From positions 1,178,001-1,242,000 of the forward strand of contig NZ_LR594675.1 in assembly GCF_901827205.1 (NCBI RefSeq): a stretch of DNA of 64,000 nt, written 5' to 3'. Shown here one piece after another: positions 8,069 to 17,222 of the stretch. The DNA is from Variovorax sp. PBS-H4. Its GTDB lineage: Bacteria > Pseudomonadota > Gammaproteobacteria > Burkholderiales > Burkholderiaceae_C. Under the pieces are notes generated by a model that was not told where the DNA came from, searched no databases, and was given only the letters and a program-made list of their open reading frames with translations. Made by a program: the position numbers and the translations under genes. Position 1 is the stretch's first letter; every line of letters starts with the position of its first letter.

Positions 8069-8959
8069 CTATGCCACCGAACGCCCTTCACCCGCGGCCA
8101 GCAGCCGGTCGTTGATATAGGTGGCGGGAGGCTTTCCGAAGGCCTTCTTGAACATCGTGATGAAAGCGGGCGGCGATTCATAGCCCAGGTCGTACGCGAC
8201 CTGCTGGACGGTCGCTCCCCCCGATAGCTCTCGAAGCGCCACCATCATGTGCAGCTGGCGACGCCAGCGTCCGAAACTCAGGCCGGTCAGCGATGTGCAC
8301 AGCCGGTTCAGCGTCCGCTCGCTCATGCCAAGCTGGCGGGCCCAATCCGTGAGAGTCCGGCGGTCGGAAGGGTCGCGCATCATGGCGCGCGAGACCTTTC
8401 GCAGCCGCGCATCCTCGGGCATTGGCAGGAAGATTTCTTCCATCGGCATGGCGCAGAGTTGGTCGAGCAGCACATGGGCGAGTCGGTCGCTCGGCCCACC
8501 GGCCTCGTAGGATGGCGGTCGTCCTGCCAGGTACTGGATCATCTCGCTCAGCATCGGGCTGATGCGCAAGGTGCAGCAAGTTGCAGGCAACGGCGCAGCA
8601 TTGGGCGCCACGAACAGGTAGAAGATCACGGCGTTCGCCGTGCTGTGGTTGCTGTGCGGCGTCCCGCCCGGGATCCACACGCCCGCCTGGGGCGGAACCA
8701 TCCACATCGCACCTGGCACATCGCAGGACACGGCCCCGCGCAGCGCCATGACCAATTGACCCGACCGATGCGCATGAATCGGAATCTCGCGCTCGCGTGC
8801 CTCGACGTCCACGCGGTGGGCCATGACGGGCACGGACGGCTCGTAGTCCAGGTCGAGGCTCGAGCCAGAGGAAGTTCGAACGGAGCGAGTCACGCTGGAT
8901 GGCCGAAAAAAGAAATCATCTGTCCAAGCTTGCAATTCTAGTCTTGCACGTCGAACCAT
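8069..8959 (-). CDS. AraC-family transcriptional regulator
   Basis: Cupin-type sensor followed by a C-terminal AraC/XylS double helix-turn-helix. The cupin portion contains REREIPIHAHRSGQLVMALRG and VPPQAGVWIPGGTPHSNHS, the family's metal or ligand pocket. The DNA-binding part runs from RTLTDWARQLGMSERTLNRL to VAYDLGYESPPAFITMFKKAFG. The start is uncertain: GTG at 9010, ATG at 8959 and ATG at 8824 are all open. 8959 is chosen because 9010 would leave only 28 bp for the divergent promoter. It is divergent from the efflux operon at 9039 and is its most likely regulator. Confidence 0.82.
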   Translation of the reverse strand: MVRRARLELQAWTDDFFFRPSSVTRSVRTSSGSSLDLDYEPSVPVMAHRVDVEAREREIPIHAHRSGQLVMALRGAVSCDVPGAMWMVPPQAGVWIPGGTPHSNHSTANAVIFYLFVAPNAAPLPATCCTLRISPMLSEMIQYLAGRPPSYEAGGPSDRLAHVLLDQLCAMPMEEIFLPMPEDARLRKVSRAMMRDPSDRRTLTDWARQLGMSERTLNRLCTSLTGLSFGRWRRQLHMMVALRELSGGATVQQVAYDLGYESPPAFITMFKKAFGKPPATYINDRLLAAGEGRSVA

Positions 8960-9038
8960 AGCATCTACACATGCAAATGATTCGCAACAAGATGGAGGTC
9001 CGATCGACACGATCGGGCCTCATCTCACGGGGCGCGCC

Positions 9039-11060
9039 GTGATTGCGCTGCCTCGTTTCTCCAGGCACGAGTGGCTCTTTTCTTTTAAGACCTTTGCCGC
9101 GGCGATGCTCGCGCTGTACCTGTCCAGCCGCTTCGGGCTGCCCCGGCCCTTCTGGGCGGTGATGACCGCGTACATCGTGGCCCATCCTCTCGCAGGGCAA
9201 GTGCGCTCGAAATCGCTCTACCGGTTGTGCGGCACTGTGCTGGGATGCGCAGCCACCGTGACGTTGGTCCCGTCGCTGTCGGGATCGCCGGTGCTTCTGT
9301 CGCTGGCCCTGGCGCTGTGGGTGGGGATATGCCTTTACCTGTCGCTGCTGGACCGGAGCGCGCGCTCTTATGCCTTCATGCTGGGAGGCTACTCTGCCGC
9401 GCTGATTGGCTTCCCGCTGGTGGACGCGCCCATGTCGATGTTCGACACGGCCATCGCCCGAACACAGGAGATCGGGCTCGGCATCGTGTGCGCCGGCCTT
9501 GTGCACAGCCTCATAGTGCCGGCCGGCCTCGCGCCTTCCCTGCTCGGGCTGATGGACCGCACGCTGGGCGGCGTGCAACGATGGCTCGGCGATCTGCTCA
9601 GTCTCGGCGCCGGCGAGGAGACCCGCGAGCGGCTGACACAGGACCCACGGCGGCTCGCACTCGACGTCACCCAGTTGCGGCTGTCGGCGACCCATGTGCC
9701 CTTCGACGCCAGCAACCTGCGCTGGACCGAGGAGGCTGTACGAGTCTTGCCTGACTGCATTGCAGCACTGACGGCTTCGCTGTCAGCACTGGAAGACCGG
9801 CTTGAAGCCCTGCGCAATGCGGCTGGTGGTTTGTCCGACGAGATCGCGCGGGCCATGGCCCAGATCGCTGCCTGGCTGGATGCCGGCGCGCTGCGCAGCA
9901 CCCTTGACGACGTTCGCGCCGCTTTCCGCGCGCGAGCGGCGGACGCGAAGGATTCGGCCTGGGTACGCGCACTGAACATCGACATCGCCGCCCACCTCGA
10001 CGAGGTGGTTGCGGAATGGAACCGATGCACGGCGCTGCGCGGCGACATCGCCGCCGGCCTGGCCGGCCGTGCGTCGCCGCTGCGGCGAAGAAGGGCTTCG
10101 CCTTCACCGAGCCTTCATGTGGACAACGGCTTGGCGCTGCGTTCAGCTTTCACCGTCGTGCTCTCCACCTGTGCTGCATGCGCTGCATGGATCATCAGCG
10201 GTTGGCGGGCGGGGTCATCGATGGCCGTGGCGGCGGCAGTCTTCTGCAGCTTCTTCGCCACCCTGGACGACCCGGTGCCAGGCATGCACAAGTTCCTGGT
10301 CGCCCTGCTGTGGTCGATACCTGTGTCAGCGTTCTACATTCTTGGCGTCATGCCGCTGGCGAACGACTTCGGCATGCTGATGCTGTGTGTCGCACCTTTG
10401 TTTCTGGTCGTGGGCGGCTACCTCGCCCGCCCGGCCAACAGCCTTGCGGCCCTGGGCATGTTCTTCGGCGTGGCCGGCACGCTGGCCCTGCACGACATTG
10501 CCAGCGCCGATTGGGTCAGCTTTCTCGAGAGCAACCTGGCCTTGTTCGCCGGCGCTCTGATTGCCGCGCGCACGACCGCCATCGTGCGCAGCGTGAGCAG
10601 CGAGTGGAGCGCTGAGCGCATCCATCGGGCCACCTGGCGTGACTTGGGCGAGATGGCGACGCGCCCACAACGCGGGCTCGCACGCGATGCCTTTGCCGCC
10701 CGCATGCTGGACCGCATCGCCCTCCTGGTTCCACGCACCGCTGAAGGCACCGAGCCGCAAGGTAGAGCTGCGGCGCAGCTTGCCCTGCGCGAACTTCGCA
10801 TAGGCGCCAGCATCTCCGTCCTTCAGCAGCATCGGCACTTGCTGCCCGAAGTGCCCTCACGCCAGTTGCTGGCCGCGCTCGGGCGCGCTTTCCGTGCCCT
10901 GGCCACGGGCTCGCTACCGCGGCTCGATGCACTGCTGCCGCAGATCGACCGTCTGCTGGTCCATTCCCTCGCAAGCACCGCCCGTGCCCCCGCAGTTACA
11001 GCGCTGGTGGGATTGCGCAGAGACCTCTTTCCTTCGGCGTCGACGGACCTGCAACCATGA
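9039..11060 (+). CDS. FUSC-family inner-membrane efflux protein (AaeB-like)
   Basis: Inner-membrane protein of 673 residues of the fusaric acid resistance/aromatic acid exporter family. It shows the two-module layout: an N-terminal membrane block (about residues 15-165, with FWAVMTAYIVAHPLAGQVR), a soluble region of about 180 residues, a second membrane block (about 355-510) and a cytoplasmic C-terminus. Translation starts at GTG 9039. It overlaps the following DUF1656 gene by ATGA. With the next three genes it forms a complete tripartite pump expected to export aromatic or other weak organic acids, which would relieve acid stress during catabolism of such compounds. Confidence 0.9.
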   Translation: MIALPRFSRHEWLFSFKTFAAAMLALYLSSRFGLPRPFWAVMTAYIVAHPLAGQVRSKSLYRLCGTVLGCAATVTLVPSLSGSPVLLSLALALWVGICLYLSLLDRSARSYAFMLGGYSAALIGFPLVDAPMSMFDTAIARTQEIGLGIVCAGLVHSLIVPAGLAPSLLGLMDRTLGGVQRWLGDLLSLGAGEETRERLTQDPRRLALDVTQLRLSATHVPFDASNLRWTEEAVRVLPDCIAALTASLSALEDRLEALRNAAGGLSDEIARAMAQIAAWLDAGALRSTLDDVRAAFRARAADAKDSAWVRALNIDIAAHLDEVVAEWNRCTALRGDIAAGLAGRASPLRRRRASPSPSLHVDNGLALRSAFTVVLSTCAACAAWIISGWRAGSSMAVAAAVFCSFFATLDDPVPGMHKFLVALLWSIPVSAFYILGVMPLANDFGMLMLCVAPLFLVVGGYLARPANSLAALGMFFGVAGTLALHDIASADWVSFLESNLALFAGALIAARTTAIVRSVSSEWSAERIHRATWRDLGEMATRPQRGLARDAFAARMLDRIALLVPRTAEGTEPQGRAAAQLALRELRIGASISVLQQHRHLLPEVPSRQLLAALGRAFRALATGSLPRLDALLPQIDRLLVHSLASTARAPAVTALVGLRRDLFPSASTDLQP

Positions 11061-11263
11061 TCGAGACAAGCTTCCTTGGCGTGTACGTTCCATGCCTGCT
11101 CCTGTTTGCAGGCGGCGCAATGGTCTGCGCGTGGTGGCTTCGACGCCTGCTCTCGCTGGCCGGAGCCTACCGATGGGTATGGCATCCAGCCCTGTTCGAT
11201 CTCGGCCTCTACGTCTTGGTGCTCTATGCGTGGGTCCGCCTCGCCGGCGCCATCGCCATCTGA
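11057..11263 (+). CDS. DUF1656 small membrane protein (AaeX-like)
   Basis: Small protein of 68 residues with two predicted membrane segments (about residues 7-28 and 43-66), separated by the short charged turn RRLLSLAGAYRWVWHPALFD. DUF1656/AaeX proteins are standard companions of FUSC pumps; their exact job is not established. The start overlaps the FUSC stop (ATGATC/TGA), so it is translationally coupled. The 27-bp gap to the HlyD gene keeps it in the same operon. Confidence 0.88.
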   Translation: MIETSFLGVYVPCLLLFAGGAMVCAWWLRRLLSLAGAYRWVWHPALFDLGLYVLVLYAWVRLAGAIAI

Positions 11264-11290
11264 CCTGGTTACCTCTCTTGCTGCTCGACC

Positions 11291-12280
11291 ATGAAATCTG
11301 AATCCACCGGTCTTCCTGCCTGGACCTTGCGCCCGGTCCCGCTCTCCCTGCGCGTGCTGTCGACTGCGCTGGTCACCATTGCCGCTTGCTGGGCCGCCCT
11401 GCAACTCTGGAATTTCTATGAGCTTGCACCGCGGACCCGCAACGGTCGGGTGCGAGCCGACATCGTTCAAGTGGCGCCCGATGTTTCCGGCATGGTGGCC
11501 GTTGTTGCAGTGCGTGACAACCAGCCGGTCGTGGCGGGCGAGCTGCTCTTCTCGGTCGACGAAGCCCGCTTCACGCTGGCGCTGCAGCAGGCCGAGACTG
11601 CGGTGGCTGCGCAGCGGATCGTCATCGGCAATCAGCGGATCGCGCTGGCCCAAGCGCAGCGCGAGAGTCGCCGGAATGACGACCTGGGGGGTCTGGTTGC
11701 CCAGGAAGTGCGCGAGCAGTCCCACCTGCGCGTCGAGCAGGCCAAGGGCGCACTGCGAGCTGCCGAAACGGCACTGCGCCAAGCACAGCTCACGGTCGAC
11801 ATGGCGCGCCTGAACTTGCAGCGCACACAAGTACGCTCGCCCGCCGCGGGACGCGTCACCAATCTCGACATGCGCCAGGGAGCCTATGCAACGGCTGGCC
11901 ACCCCGCATTGGCGCTGGTGGCTGCCGATTCGATCTACGTCGAGGGCTATTTCGAAGAAAACAAGCTATCGCGCATCCGGTTGGGCGATCGGGTACGTGT
12001 GACCCCCATGAACGCGCCCGCACTCGAAGGCAAGGTCGACAGCATCGTTGCGGGCATCGGCGACCGCGACCGGAGCACTGGTGCCAATCTGCTGCCCAGC
12101 GTGAATCCGACATTCAACTGGGTTCGGCTGGCGCAGCGCGTTCCGGTACGCGTGAAGCTGGACCCGCTACCGGCCAACGTCCACCTGGTCGTTGGCCAGA
12201 CCGTCTCCGTGGAGGTCCTGGGTGCTCACGGCGGCGCCACCGCCGACGCGGCGGCGCAGGTTCAGGCGTCGCGGACATGA
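11291..12280 (+). CDS. HlyD-family periplasmic adaptor (AaeA/EmrA type)
   Basis: Membrane fusion protein of 329 residues. One N-terminal membrane anchor (about residues 18-40) precedes the barrel-sandwich start TRNGRVRADIVQVAPDVSG. A coiled-coil hairpin of alternating Ala/Gln/Glu follows (about 95-175). The second lipoyl half is RSPAAGRVTNLDMRQGAYA, and the beta-barrel region is VEGYFEENKLSRIRLGDRV. It bridges the FUSC protein and the outer-membrane factor. The last codons overlap the next gene (ATGA). The gene order matches known aromatic-acid efflux operons. Confidence 0.92.
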   Translation: MKSESTGLPAWTLRPVPLSLRVLSTALVTIAACWAALQLWNFYELAPRTRNGRVRADIVQVAPDVSGMVAVVAVRDNQPVVAGELLFSVDEARFTLALQQAETAVAAQRIVIGNQRIALAQAQRESRRNDDLGGLVAQEVREQSHLRVEQAKGALRAAETALRQAQLTVDMARLNLQRTQVRSPAAGRVTNLDMRQGAYATAGHPALALVAADSIYVEGYFEENKLSRIRLGDRVRVTPMNAPALEGKVDSIVAGIGDRDRSTGANLLPSVNPTFNWVRLAQRVPVRVKLDPLPANVHLVVGQTVSVEVLGAHGGATADAAAQVQASRT

Positions 12281-13731
12281 AGCTCCCTCGCGTCTTCGCT
12301 CTCGCAACCACTGCCGCATGCGCTCTTTTGGTTGGATGCGTCCATGGCCCCGTCGGCCCCGGCTACGTCGCACCTGCTCCGCTCACTGCGGGGCAGGCTG
12401 CTTCGGCCGGGCCCTTTCTCTCCGCAGGCGCAGCCACATCGGACGCAGGGATGCCCGCGCACTGGTGGCGCCTTTTCGAAGATCCGCAACTCGACGGCCT
12501 GATCGCCCAGGCCTTCGAGCACAACACCGATCTACGGCAAGCCCTGGCCACGCTCGAACGCGCAATGGCGCTCGAAGCCGAGGCTCACGGGATCGAACAG
12601 CCATCCATCACCCTTGAGGGCGGCCCGAGCTTCGGTCACGTCTCAGGCTTGTCCCTGCTCCAGCACGACGATGCGCCGCCGAGCCGGCTCAGCTACAGCA
12701 TGGGGTTGGCGGTGTCGTATCAAGTGGACCTCTTCGGCCAATTGCGCCGCGCGATCGAAGCCGCCGAAGCGGACACCGGCGCCGCACGTGCTGCGGTGGA
12801 CCTGGTGCGCGTGACCGTTGCCGGTGGAACTGCGCAGGCGTATGCCGCGGTGTGCTCCAGCGGTCTGCAGCTGCGCGTGGCGCGGGCGTCCGTGCGCTTG
12901 CAGGAAGAAGCGCTCGCGCTTGCGCAGCGGCTGCAGCGCGCAGGCAGGGCCGGCACCATTGACGCTGCACGTATGCGCGCTCAGCTGGAAATCCTGCACG
13001 CCGCGGTGTCCCCGCTGGAAGCCCGGCGCCAGCAGGCGCTGTATCGGCTCGCCACGCTCACGGGCGCCGCACCCCGCGACTTTCCCAATGCCGTCAGCCA
13101 TTGCGAACGACCGCCACGTGTTGCCGGACTGCTGCCGGTCGGCGACGGCGCTGCACTGCTCGCCCGGCGGCCCGATGTGCGGCAGGCTGAACGAAGCTTG
13201 GCGTCCGTCACGGCGCGAATCGGTGTCGCGACGGGCGATCTTTATCCCAAGGTGACTTTGGGCGTGTCATCGCGATCGTCCGGCTTTCTCGATCGATTCG
13301 CCAACCGTGAGACCTTCAGCTACAGCCTGGGCCCGGTGATCAGCTGGTCCCTTCCCGACACTGGCGTTGCGCGCGCGCGGATCACCCAGGCGGAGGCAAG
13401 CGCTCGCATGGCCGCGGCGCGATTCGAAGGCACCGTGCTGGGTGCTCTGCGAGAAGCTGAAACCGCGCTGGACGCCTACGCCCGCGAGCTCGACCGCCAT
13501 GCAGCACTCGCTGCGGCGCGCGACCAGAGCCTGACCGTCGCCGATCAAACGCGCGCGCTGCAATTCAGCGGCAAGGTGGGCCAGCTCGATGCCCTGGACG
13601 CCCAGCGCACACTGGCCTCTCAAGAGGCCGCGCTGGCCGCCTCGGACGCCCAGTTGGCAGAGCATCAAGTCGCCGTGTTCATGGCCCTGGGTGGCGGCTG
13701 GGAGGGCAACCCGACGGCCCCCGCCCCATGA
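12277..13731 (+). CDS. NodT-family outer-membrane efflux lipoprotein
   Basis: TolC-like outer-membrane factor of 484 residues. The signal peptide ends in a lipobox LLVGC, giving an acylated cysteine near residue 21. GPGYVAPAPL is the usual N-terminal proline-rich segment of NodT/OprM proteins, followed by WWRLFEDPQLDGLIAQAFEHN. The two-fold repeated helical-barrel region includes RRPDVRQAERSL and SQEAALAASDAQL. It completes the pump with the FUSC, DUF1656 and HlyD proteins and is translationally coupled to the HlyD gene. Confidence 0.93.
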   Translation: MKLPRVFALATTAACALLVGCVHGPVGPGYVAPAPLTAGQAASAGPFLSAGAATSDAGMPAHWWRLFEDPQLDGLIAQAFEHNTDLRQALATLERAMALEAEAHGIEQPSITLEGGPSFGHVSGLSLLQHDDAPPSRLSYSMGLAVSYQVDLFGQLRRAIEAAEADTGAARAAVDLVRVTVAGGTAQAYAAVCSSGLQLRVARASVRLQEEALALAQRLQRAGRAGTIDAARMRAQLEILHAAVSPLEARRQQALYRLATLTGAAPRDFPNAVSHCERPPRVAGLLPVGDGAALLARRPDVRQAERSLASVTARIGVATGDLYPKVTLGVSSRSSGFLDRFANRETFSYSLGPVISWSLPDTGVARARITQAEASARMAAARFEGTVLGALREAETALDAYARELDRHAALAAARDQSLTVADQTRALQFSGKVGQLDALDAQRTLASQEAALAASDAQLAEHQVAVFMALGGGWEGNPTAPAP

Positions 13732-13785
13732 GGGCCGAGAGCACGCATTCACAACGCCCCCACTCCGTGAGCGACAGGATGAAAG

Positions 13786-14721
13786 ATGGATGGATTCGAG
13801 CTTCTCAGAACCTTCGCGGAAGTTGCCGTCCAAGGCAGCTTCTCACGCGCCGCGGGCAGACTCGGCATCTCGAAGGCCAGCGCGAGCAAGCACGTCGCAA
13901 CGCTGGAGTCTCGCTTCAACGTACGTCTACTCAACCGCTCGACCCGTTCGGTATCGCTGACCGACGCGGGCCGCCTGCTGCAGGCGCGATGTGCGCCCTT
14001 GATGGAAATGATCGAGCAGACCACGAGCGAACTGCAGGCACGCGGTTCGCACCCCAGCGGCCGCCTGCTGATCACGGCGCCCCACGGGATGGTCCAGACG
14101 TCATTCCCGCGGCTGCTGGGGGACTTCCTCACCTGCTATCCCGACGTGCAGCTCGACCTGAAACTGAGCAACCGCGCGATCGATCTGGTCGACGAGGGGG
14201 TGGACGTCGCCTTGCGGTTCGGGCGAATTGGCGACGAGAACCTGATCGTGCGCCGCCTGCGGCGGATGGGACTGACCCTTTGCGCCACACCGCGCTACTG
14301 GGCTCGGCGGGGTATTCCGGAACAGCCCGATGACATGCGAAAGCATGATGTACTCGCCTACTCGGTCACGCCGGGACCTCCACAAATCGCATTCGAAGTG
14401 GGTGGCCGGCCGTACCACGTTCCCATTCGCGGACGCATGGACGCCAACGACGCCAGCGCGCTGATCGGTGCAGCGTTGGCGGACATCGGTGCGGTGTGCG
14501 TTCCCGACCTGCTCGCGCAACCCTACATAGAAGGCGCCCACCTGGTTCCGGTGCTTCAGAACTTCATGCCCAGCGATATCTGGCTCTACGCAGCCTACAC
14601 ACAGCGCCGCCAAAATAGCGCTGCGCTGCGTGCATTGCTCGCGATGCTGGAAGTCCGGATGCAGGAGAGCACGGCTTCCCCTTCTGTCTCCATGGGCGCT
14701 GCACCTGCACCTCCCGTTTGA
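13786..14721 (+). CDS. LysR-family transcriptional regulator
   Basis: LysR regulator of 311 residues: N-terminal winged helix (FELLRTFAEVAVQGSFSRAA, then ISKASASKHVATLE and LNRSTRSVSLTDAG) and a C-terminal periplasmic-binding-like sensor domain from about residue 90. The SKHVATLE/LNRSTR pattern belongs to the CrgA/AaeR-like subgroup that often controls efflux genes. It lies 54 bp downstream of the outer-membrane factor on the same strand, so it may be cotranscribed and act on the efflux operon. A role for the nicotinate cluster is less likely because that cluster has its own IclR gene. Confidence 0.88.
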   Translation: MDGFELLRTFAEVAVQGSFSRAAGRLGISKASASKHVATLESRFNVRLLNRSTRSVSLTDAGRLLQARCAPLMEMIEQTTSELQARGSHPSGRLLITAPHGMVQTSFPRLLGDFLTCYPDVQLDLKLSNRAIDLVDEGVDVALRFGRIGDENLIVRRLRRMGLTLCATPRYWARRGIPEQPDDMRKHDVLAYSVTPGPPQIAFEVGGRPYHVPIRGRMDANDASALIGAALADIGAVCVPDLLAQPYIEGAHLVPVLQNFMPSDIWLYAAYTQRRQNSAALRALLAMLEVRMQESTASPSVSMGAAPAPPV

Positions 14722-14723
14722 CG

Positions 14724-14749
14724 GCGCACCCAAGGCCTCTTCGGTGCGC
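14724..14749. terminator. Candidate bidirectional stem-loop between convergent genes
   Basis: GCGCACC (14724-14730) and GGTGCGC (14743-14749) form a perfect 7-bp stem around a 12-nt loop. The stem-loop sits between the stop of the LysR gene and the convergent end of the amidase gene. No T-run follows on either side, so intrinsic termination is only possible, not shown. Confidence 0.3.
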
Positions 14750-14780
14750 GACCTGCAGGCAGCGCTGGCGCCTCACAGGG

Positions 14781-15491
14781 TCAGCGTCGCGTGGTTTCCG
14801 CGTGCAGTCGCTCGACGAGTTCGTCCGTGGGCATCACGTCGGCATACTTGCTCGCCATGTCGAACAGGTTCACAGCGTGTGATGTCTGGGAGCGGTCGTA
14901 GACCGCATCCTCCGGGACCACGACCTTGAAGTTGAGCGAGCAAGCATCGACCACGGTCGCACGAACACATCCGCTTGTCGTGCAACCGGTGACCACGAGC
15001 GTGTCGATGCCGAGGCTGATCAGATAGCTGGTCAATGCCGTCCCATGGAATGCACTGGCCTGGAACTTGGGAATCGTGATGTCCTCCGGGCGCGGCTGGA
15101 CCTCTGCGATGAAGTCGTATCCCCGCTGGGGCACGTTCATCACCGCGGGCACTTTCGTTTCGAACTGCCCGCGGTTGTGCACTCCCTTCGGGGCCACGTA
15201 GGGGTAGAGCACCGGCGCATGCAGCGCCCGGAACGCCGCCAGCAACCGCGCAATGTGCGGCACGGCACGCCAGCCGTACTCGCCGCAGCTCGTGGACATG
15301 TGGTCGATGGCCTGTCGAATCGGCATCGGCGTTTCGCCCATGGAGCGGTACTGGACGTCGATGATGAGCAGGGCGGGCCGGCGACCGAGGCCGCTGGGCG
15401 TGCCCCAGCCGGCCTCGCGATAGATGGCCTGCTCTTCCTCGGGAATGATGCCGTCCCACGGGCGGGGCCGGCGTTCGATGATGGAGGTCAC
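14781..15491 (-). CDS. nicF: Isochorismatase-family amidohydrolase, NicF-like maleamate amidase
   Basis: Cysteine hydrolase of 236 residues. The catalytic triad is visible as Asp45 (LLIIDVQ), Lys142 (ITIPKFQ) and Cys175 (TTSGCVR), with the cis-peptide region VVTGCTTSG. The start is GTG at 15491, 4 bp after the monooxygenase stop. In the nicotinate pathway NicF hydrolyses maleamate to maleate and ammonia. The assignment rests on this family plus the NicC/NicX/NicD genes around it; N-carbamoylsarcosine amidase-like enzymes look similar, so the substrate is inferred. It is the last gene of the minus-strand hydroxylase operon. Confidence 0.75.
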   Translation of the reverse strand: MTSIIERRPRPWDGIIPEEEQAIYREAGWGTPSGLGRRPALLIIDVQYRSMGETPMPIRQAIDHMSTSCGEYGWRAVPHIARLLAAFRALHAPVLYPYVAPKGVHNRGQFETKVPAVMNVPQRGYDFIAEVQPRPEDITIPKFQASAFHGTALTSYLISLGIDTLVVTGCTTSGCVRATVVDACSLNFKVVVPEDAVYDRSQTSHAVNLFDMASKYADVMPTDELVERLHAETTRR

Positions 15492-15495
15492 GTTG

Positions 15496-16713
15496 TCAGA
15501 TCTCCACCGTCGTCGCGTCGTAGGCGAGCAGCCAGTCGTAGCGTTCGCGCACGGCTTGGGACGACCACTGCTCTTCGATATAGGGCCATGCTGTCTCGCT
15601 GTTCGCCAAGGCGGGGCTGTGGAAGACGGACAGCATCTCCAGGGACTTTTGCTTGGTGCGGTTGGCGCGTTCGATGCGCGCGGTGTCGTAGCGTCTCAGC
15701 GCTGCCGCCACGTCATCCGGCGATTGTTCGAGGCAGCGTGCGAGCACGCAGGCGTCTTCCATCGTCAGGTTGACGCCCATGCCGAGGTACGGGGTCATCG
15801 AATGGCAGGCGTCGCCCACCAGCGTCACGCGGCCTTCGGACCAGCGCTCGAGCGGGTCGCGCACGAAAAGGCCCCAGCGAAAAAGGTTCTCGGAATGGAT
15901 GAAGAGATCCAGGATGTCCTGATGCCAGCCTTCGAAGTCCTTGAGCGCGTCTGCGAGCTCTCCGCGCTCCGACCAGGACTCGGTCTGCCAGGTCGGGCTG
16001 TCCACCTGCGCGGAGAAGCTCACGAACTCCTCGCCATTGCGCTGCACGGGGTAGGTCGTGACGTGCGCGGTGGGGCCGATCCACGTCGAGGCGAGCGGCG
16101 CGCGGTGCTGGGGCTTGAGCTTGCCCATGGGAGCGAGACCGCGCCACGCGTTCGCGCCTGTGTAGCGCGCCGGCGCCGGGCCGAAGAGCGATTGGCGCAC
16201 GCGCGAATGTGCCCCGTCGCAGCCGACCACCACGTCGCCCTCCACGAATGAGCCGTCCTCCAGCATCAGCTGCGCACGGCCGCCCGCGGTGCGCGCGCCG
16301 GTCGAGCGCACGCCGAAATGCACCGCGTCGGGCTTGAGCTTCACCACGGCCTCGTAGAGCACCCGCTGCAGCTCCGCTCGCAAGACCTGGATGAGCGTGT
16401 GGTTCGCCTTGGATGCATCGGCATCCCGGTTGTAGACGGAGCGCTGCTCGCCGGTCTTCCAGAAGCGAACGACGCGGTCCTGCGGCGGCAGGTTGATGGC
16501 CTCCACCGCCTCCTTCAGGCCGATGGCCTCCAGGACGCGGCCGCCGTTGGCCGAGATCCACAAGCCTGCGCCGACCTCGCGCAGCTCCGGCGACTGCTCG
16601 TACACGTCCACGTCGAAGCCCTTCCGCAGCAAGGAGGCCGCCAGCGTGAGCCCTCCCATGCCGGCGCCGGCAACGATCACGTGCAAGCGCCCTGGCTGTT
16701 TCGAATCCGTCAT
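15496..16713 (-). CDS. nicC: FAD-dependent monooxygenase, NicC-like (6-hydroxynicotinate 3-monooxygenase)
   Basis: Group A flavoprotein monooxygenase of 405 residues related to salicylate hydroxylase. Dinucleotide motif GAGMGG at residues 16-21, DG motif VVVGCDGAHSRVR, and GD motif VTLVGDACHSMTPYLGMG are all present. NicC performs decarboxylative hydroxylation of 6-hydroxynicotinate to 2,5-dihydroxypyridine. That reaction would connect the upstream molybdenum hydroxylase with the NicX ring-opening enzyme, which is the main reason for the assignment. The start ATG at 16713 overlaps the stop of the iron-sulfur subunit (ATGA). A salicylate-type substrate cannot be excluded on sequence alone. Confidence 0.75.
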   Translation of the reverse strand: MTDSKQPGRLHVIVAGAGMGGLTLAASLLRKGFDVDVYEQSPELREVGAGLWISANGGRVLEAIGLKEAVEAINLPPQDRVVRFWKTGEQRSVYNRDADASKANHTLIQVLRAELQRVLYEAVVKLKPDAVHFGVRSTGARTAGGRAQLMLEDGSFVEGDVVVGCDGAHSRVRQSLFGPAPARYTGANAWRGLAPMGKLKPQHRAPLASTWIGPTAHVTTYPVQRNGEEFVSFSAQVDSPTWQTESWSERGELADALKDFEGWHQDILDLFIHSENLFRWGLFVRDPLERWSEGRVTLVGDACHSMTPYLGMGVNLTMEDACVLARCLEQSPDDVAAALRRYDTARIERANRTKQKSLEMLSVFHSPALANSETAWPYIEEQWSSQAVRERYDWLLAYDATTVEI

Positions 16714-17222
16714 TGGTTCTCCATTTGATAACGCGATGGGTTGTGAATGAGGTCGAGGATGGCCTCGATGATCTTGACGTAGCCGGTGCAGCGGCAAATG
16801 TTGCCGCGCAGGTAGTGACGAACCGTCTCCTCCGACGGCTGGGGATGCAGCGCCAGCATCGACTTCACGGCGAGGATCATTCCGGGCGTGCAGAAGCCGC
16901 ACTGCAATGCCCCGTGGGCGATGAAGGCCCGCTGCACGGGGTCCAATTGCTTGCCCTTGCCGAGCCCTTCGATGGTGGTGACGCTGCGCCCTTGCACATC
17001 GGCGCACAGCGTGGTGCAGCTCGAGGCAGGCAGCCCGTCGACCAGCACCGTGCACGCGCCGCAGACCTGCACGTCGCAGGAGCGCTTGGTGCCCTTGAGG
17101 CGCAGGCGATCCCGCAGGACGTCGATCAGCAGCTCGCGTGCTTCGATGTCGACGGAGGCTTCGACGCCGTTGAGCGTCATGTCGACGCGCATCAGCGGGA
17201 ATTCGGTGGTGTGGGTGCTCAT
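16710..17222 (-). CDS. Molybdenum hydroxylase small subunit, two [2Fe-2S] clusters
   Basis: Small subunit (170 residues) of a xanthine-oxidase-family hydroxylase. The plant-type ferredoxin cluster motif is KRSCDVQVCGACTVLVDG followed by SSCTT. The second helical cluster is HGALQCGFCTPGMI and RGNICRCTGYVKI. It passes electrons from the molybdenum site to FAD. It overlaps the FAD subunit upstream and the NicC-like gene downstream, both by ATGA. Together with the large and medium subunits it probably converts nicotinate to 6-hydroxynicotinate. That differs from the cytochrome-linked two-subunit NicAB of Pseudomonas putida. Confidence 0.93.
   Translation of the reverse strand: MSTHTTEFPLMRVDMTLNGVEASVDIEARELLIDVLRDRLRLKGTKRSCDVQVCGACTVLVDGLPASSCTTLCADVQGRSVTTIEGLGKGKQLDPVQRAFIAHGALQCGFCTPGMILAVKSMLALHPQPSEETVRHYLRGNICRCTGYVKIIEAILDLIHNPSRYQMENQ

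Noticed and set aside
15496..16713. Salicylate hydroxylase
   Set aside because: The fold is the same, but the neighbouring NicX, NicD and hydroxylase genes favour 6-hydroxynicotinate; kept as an alternative only.
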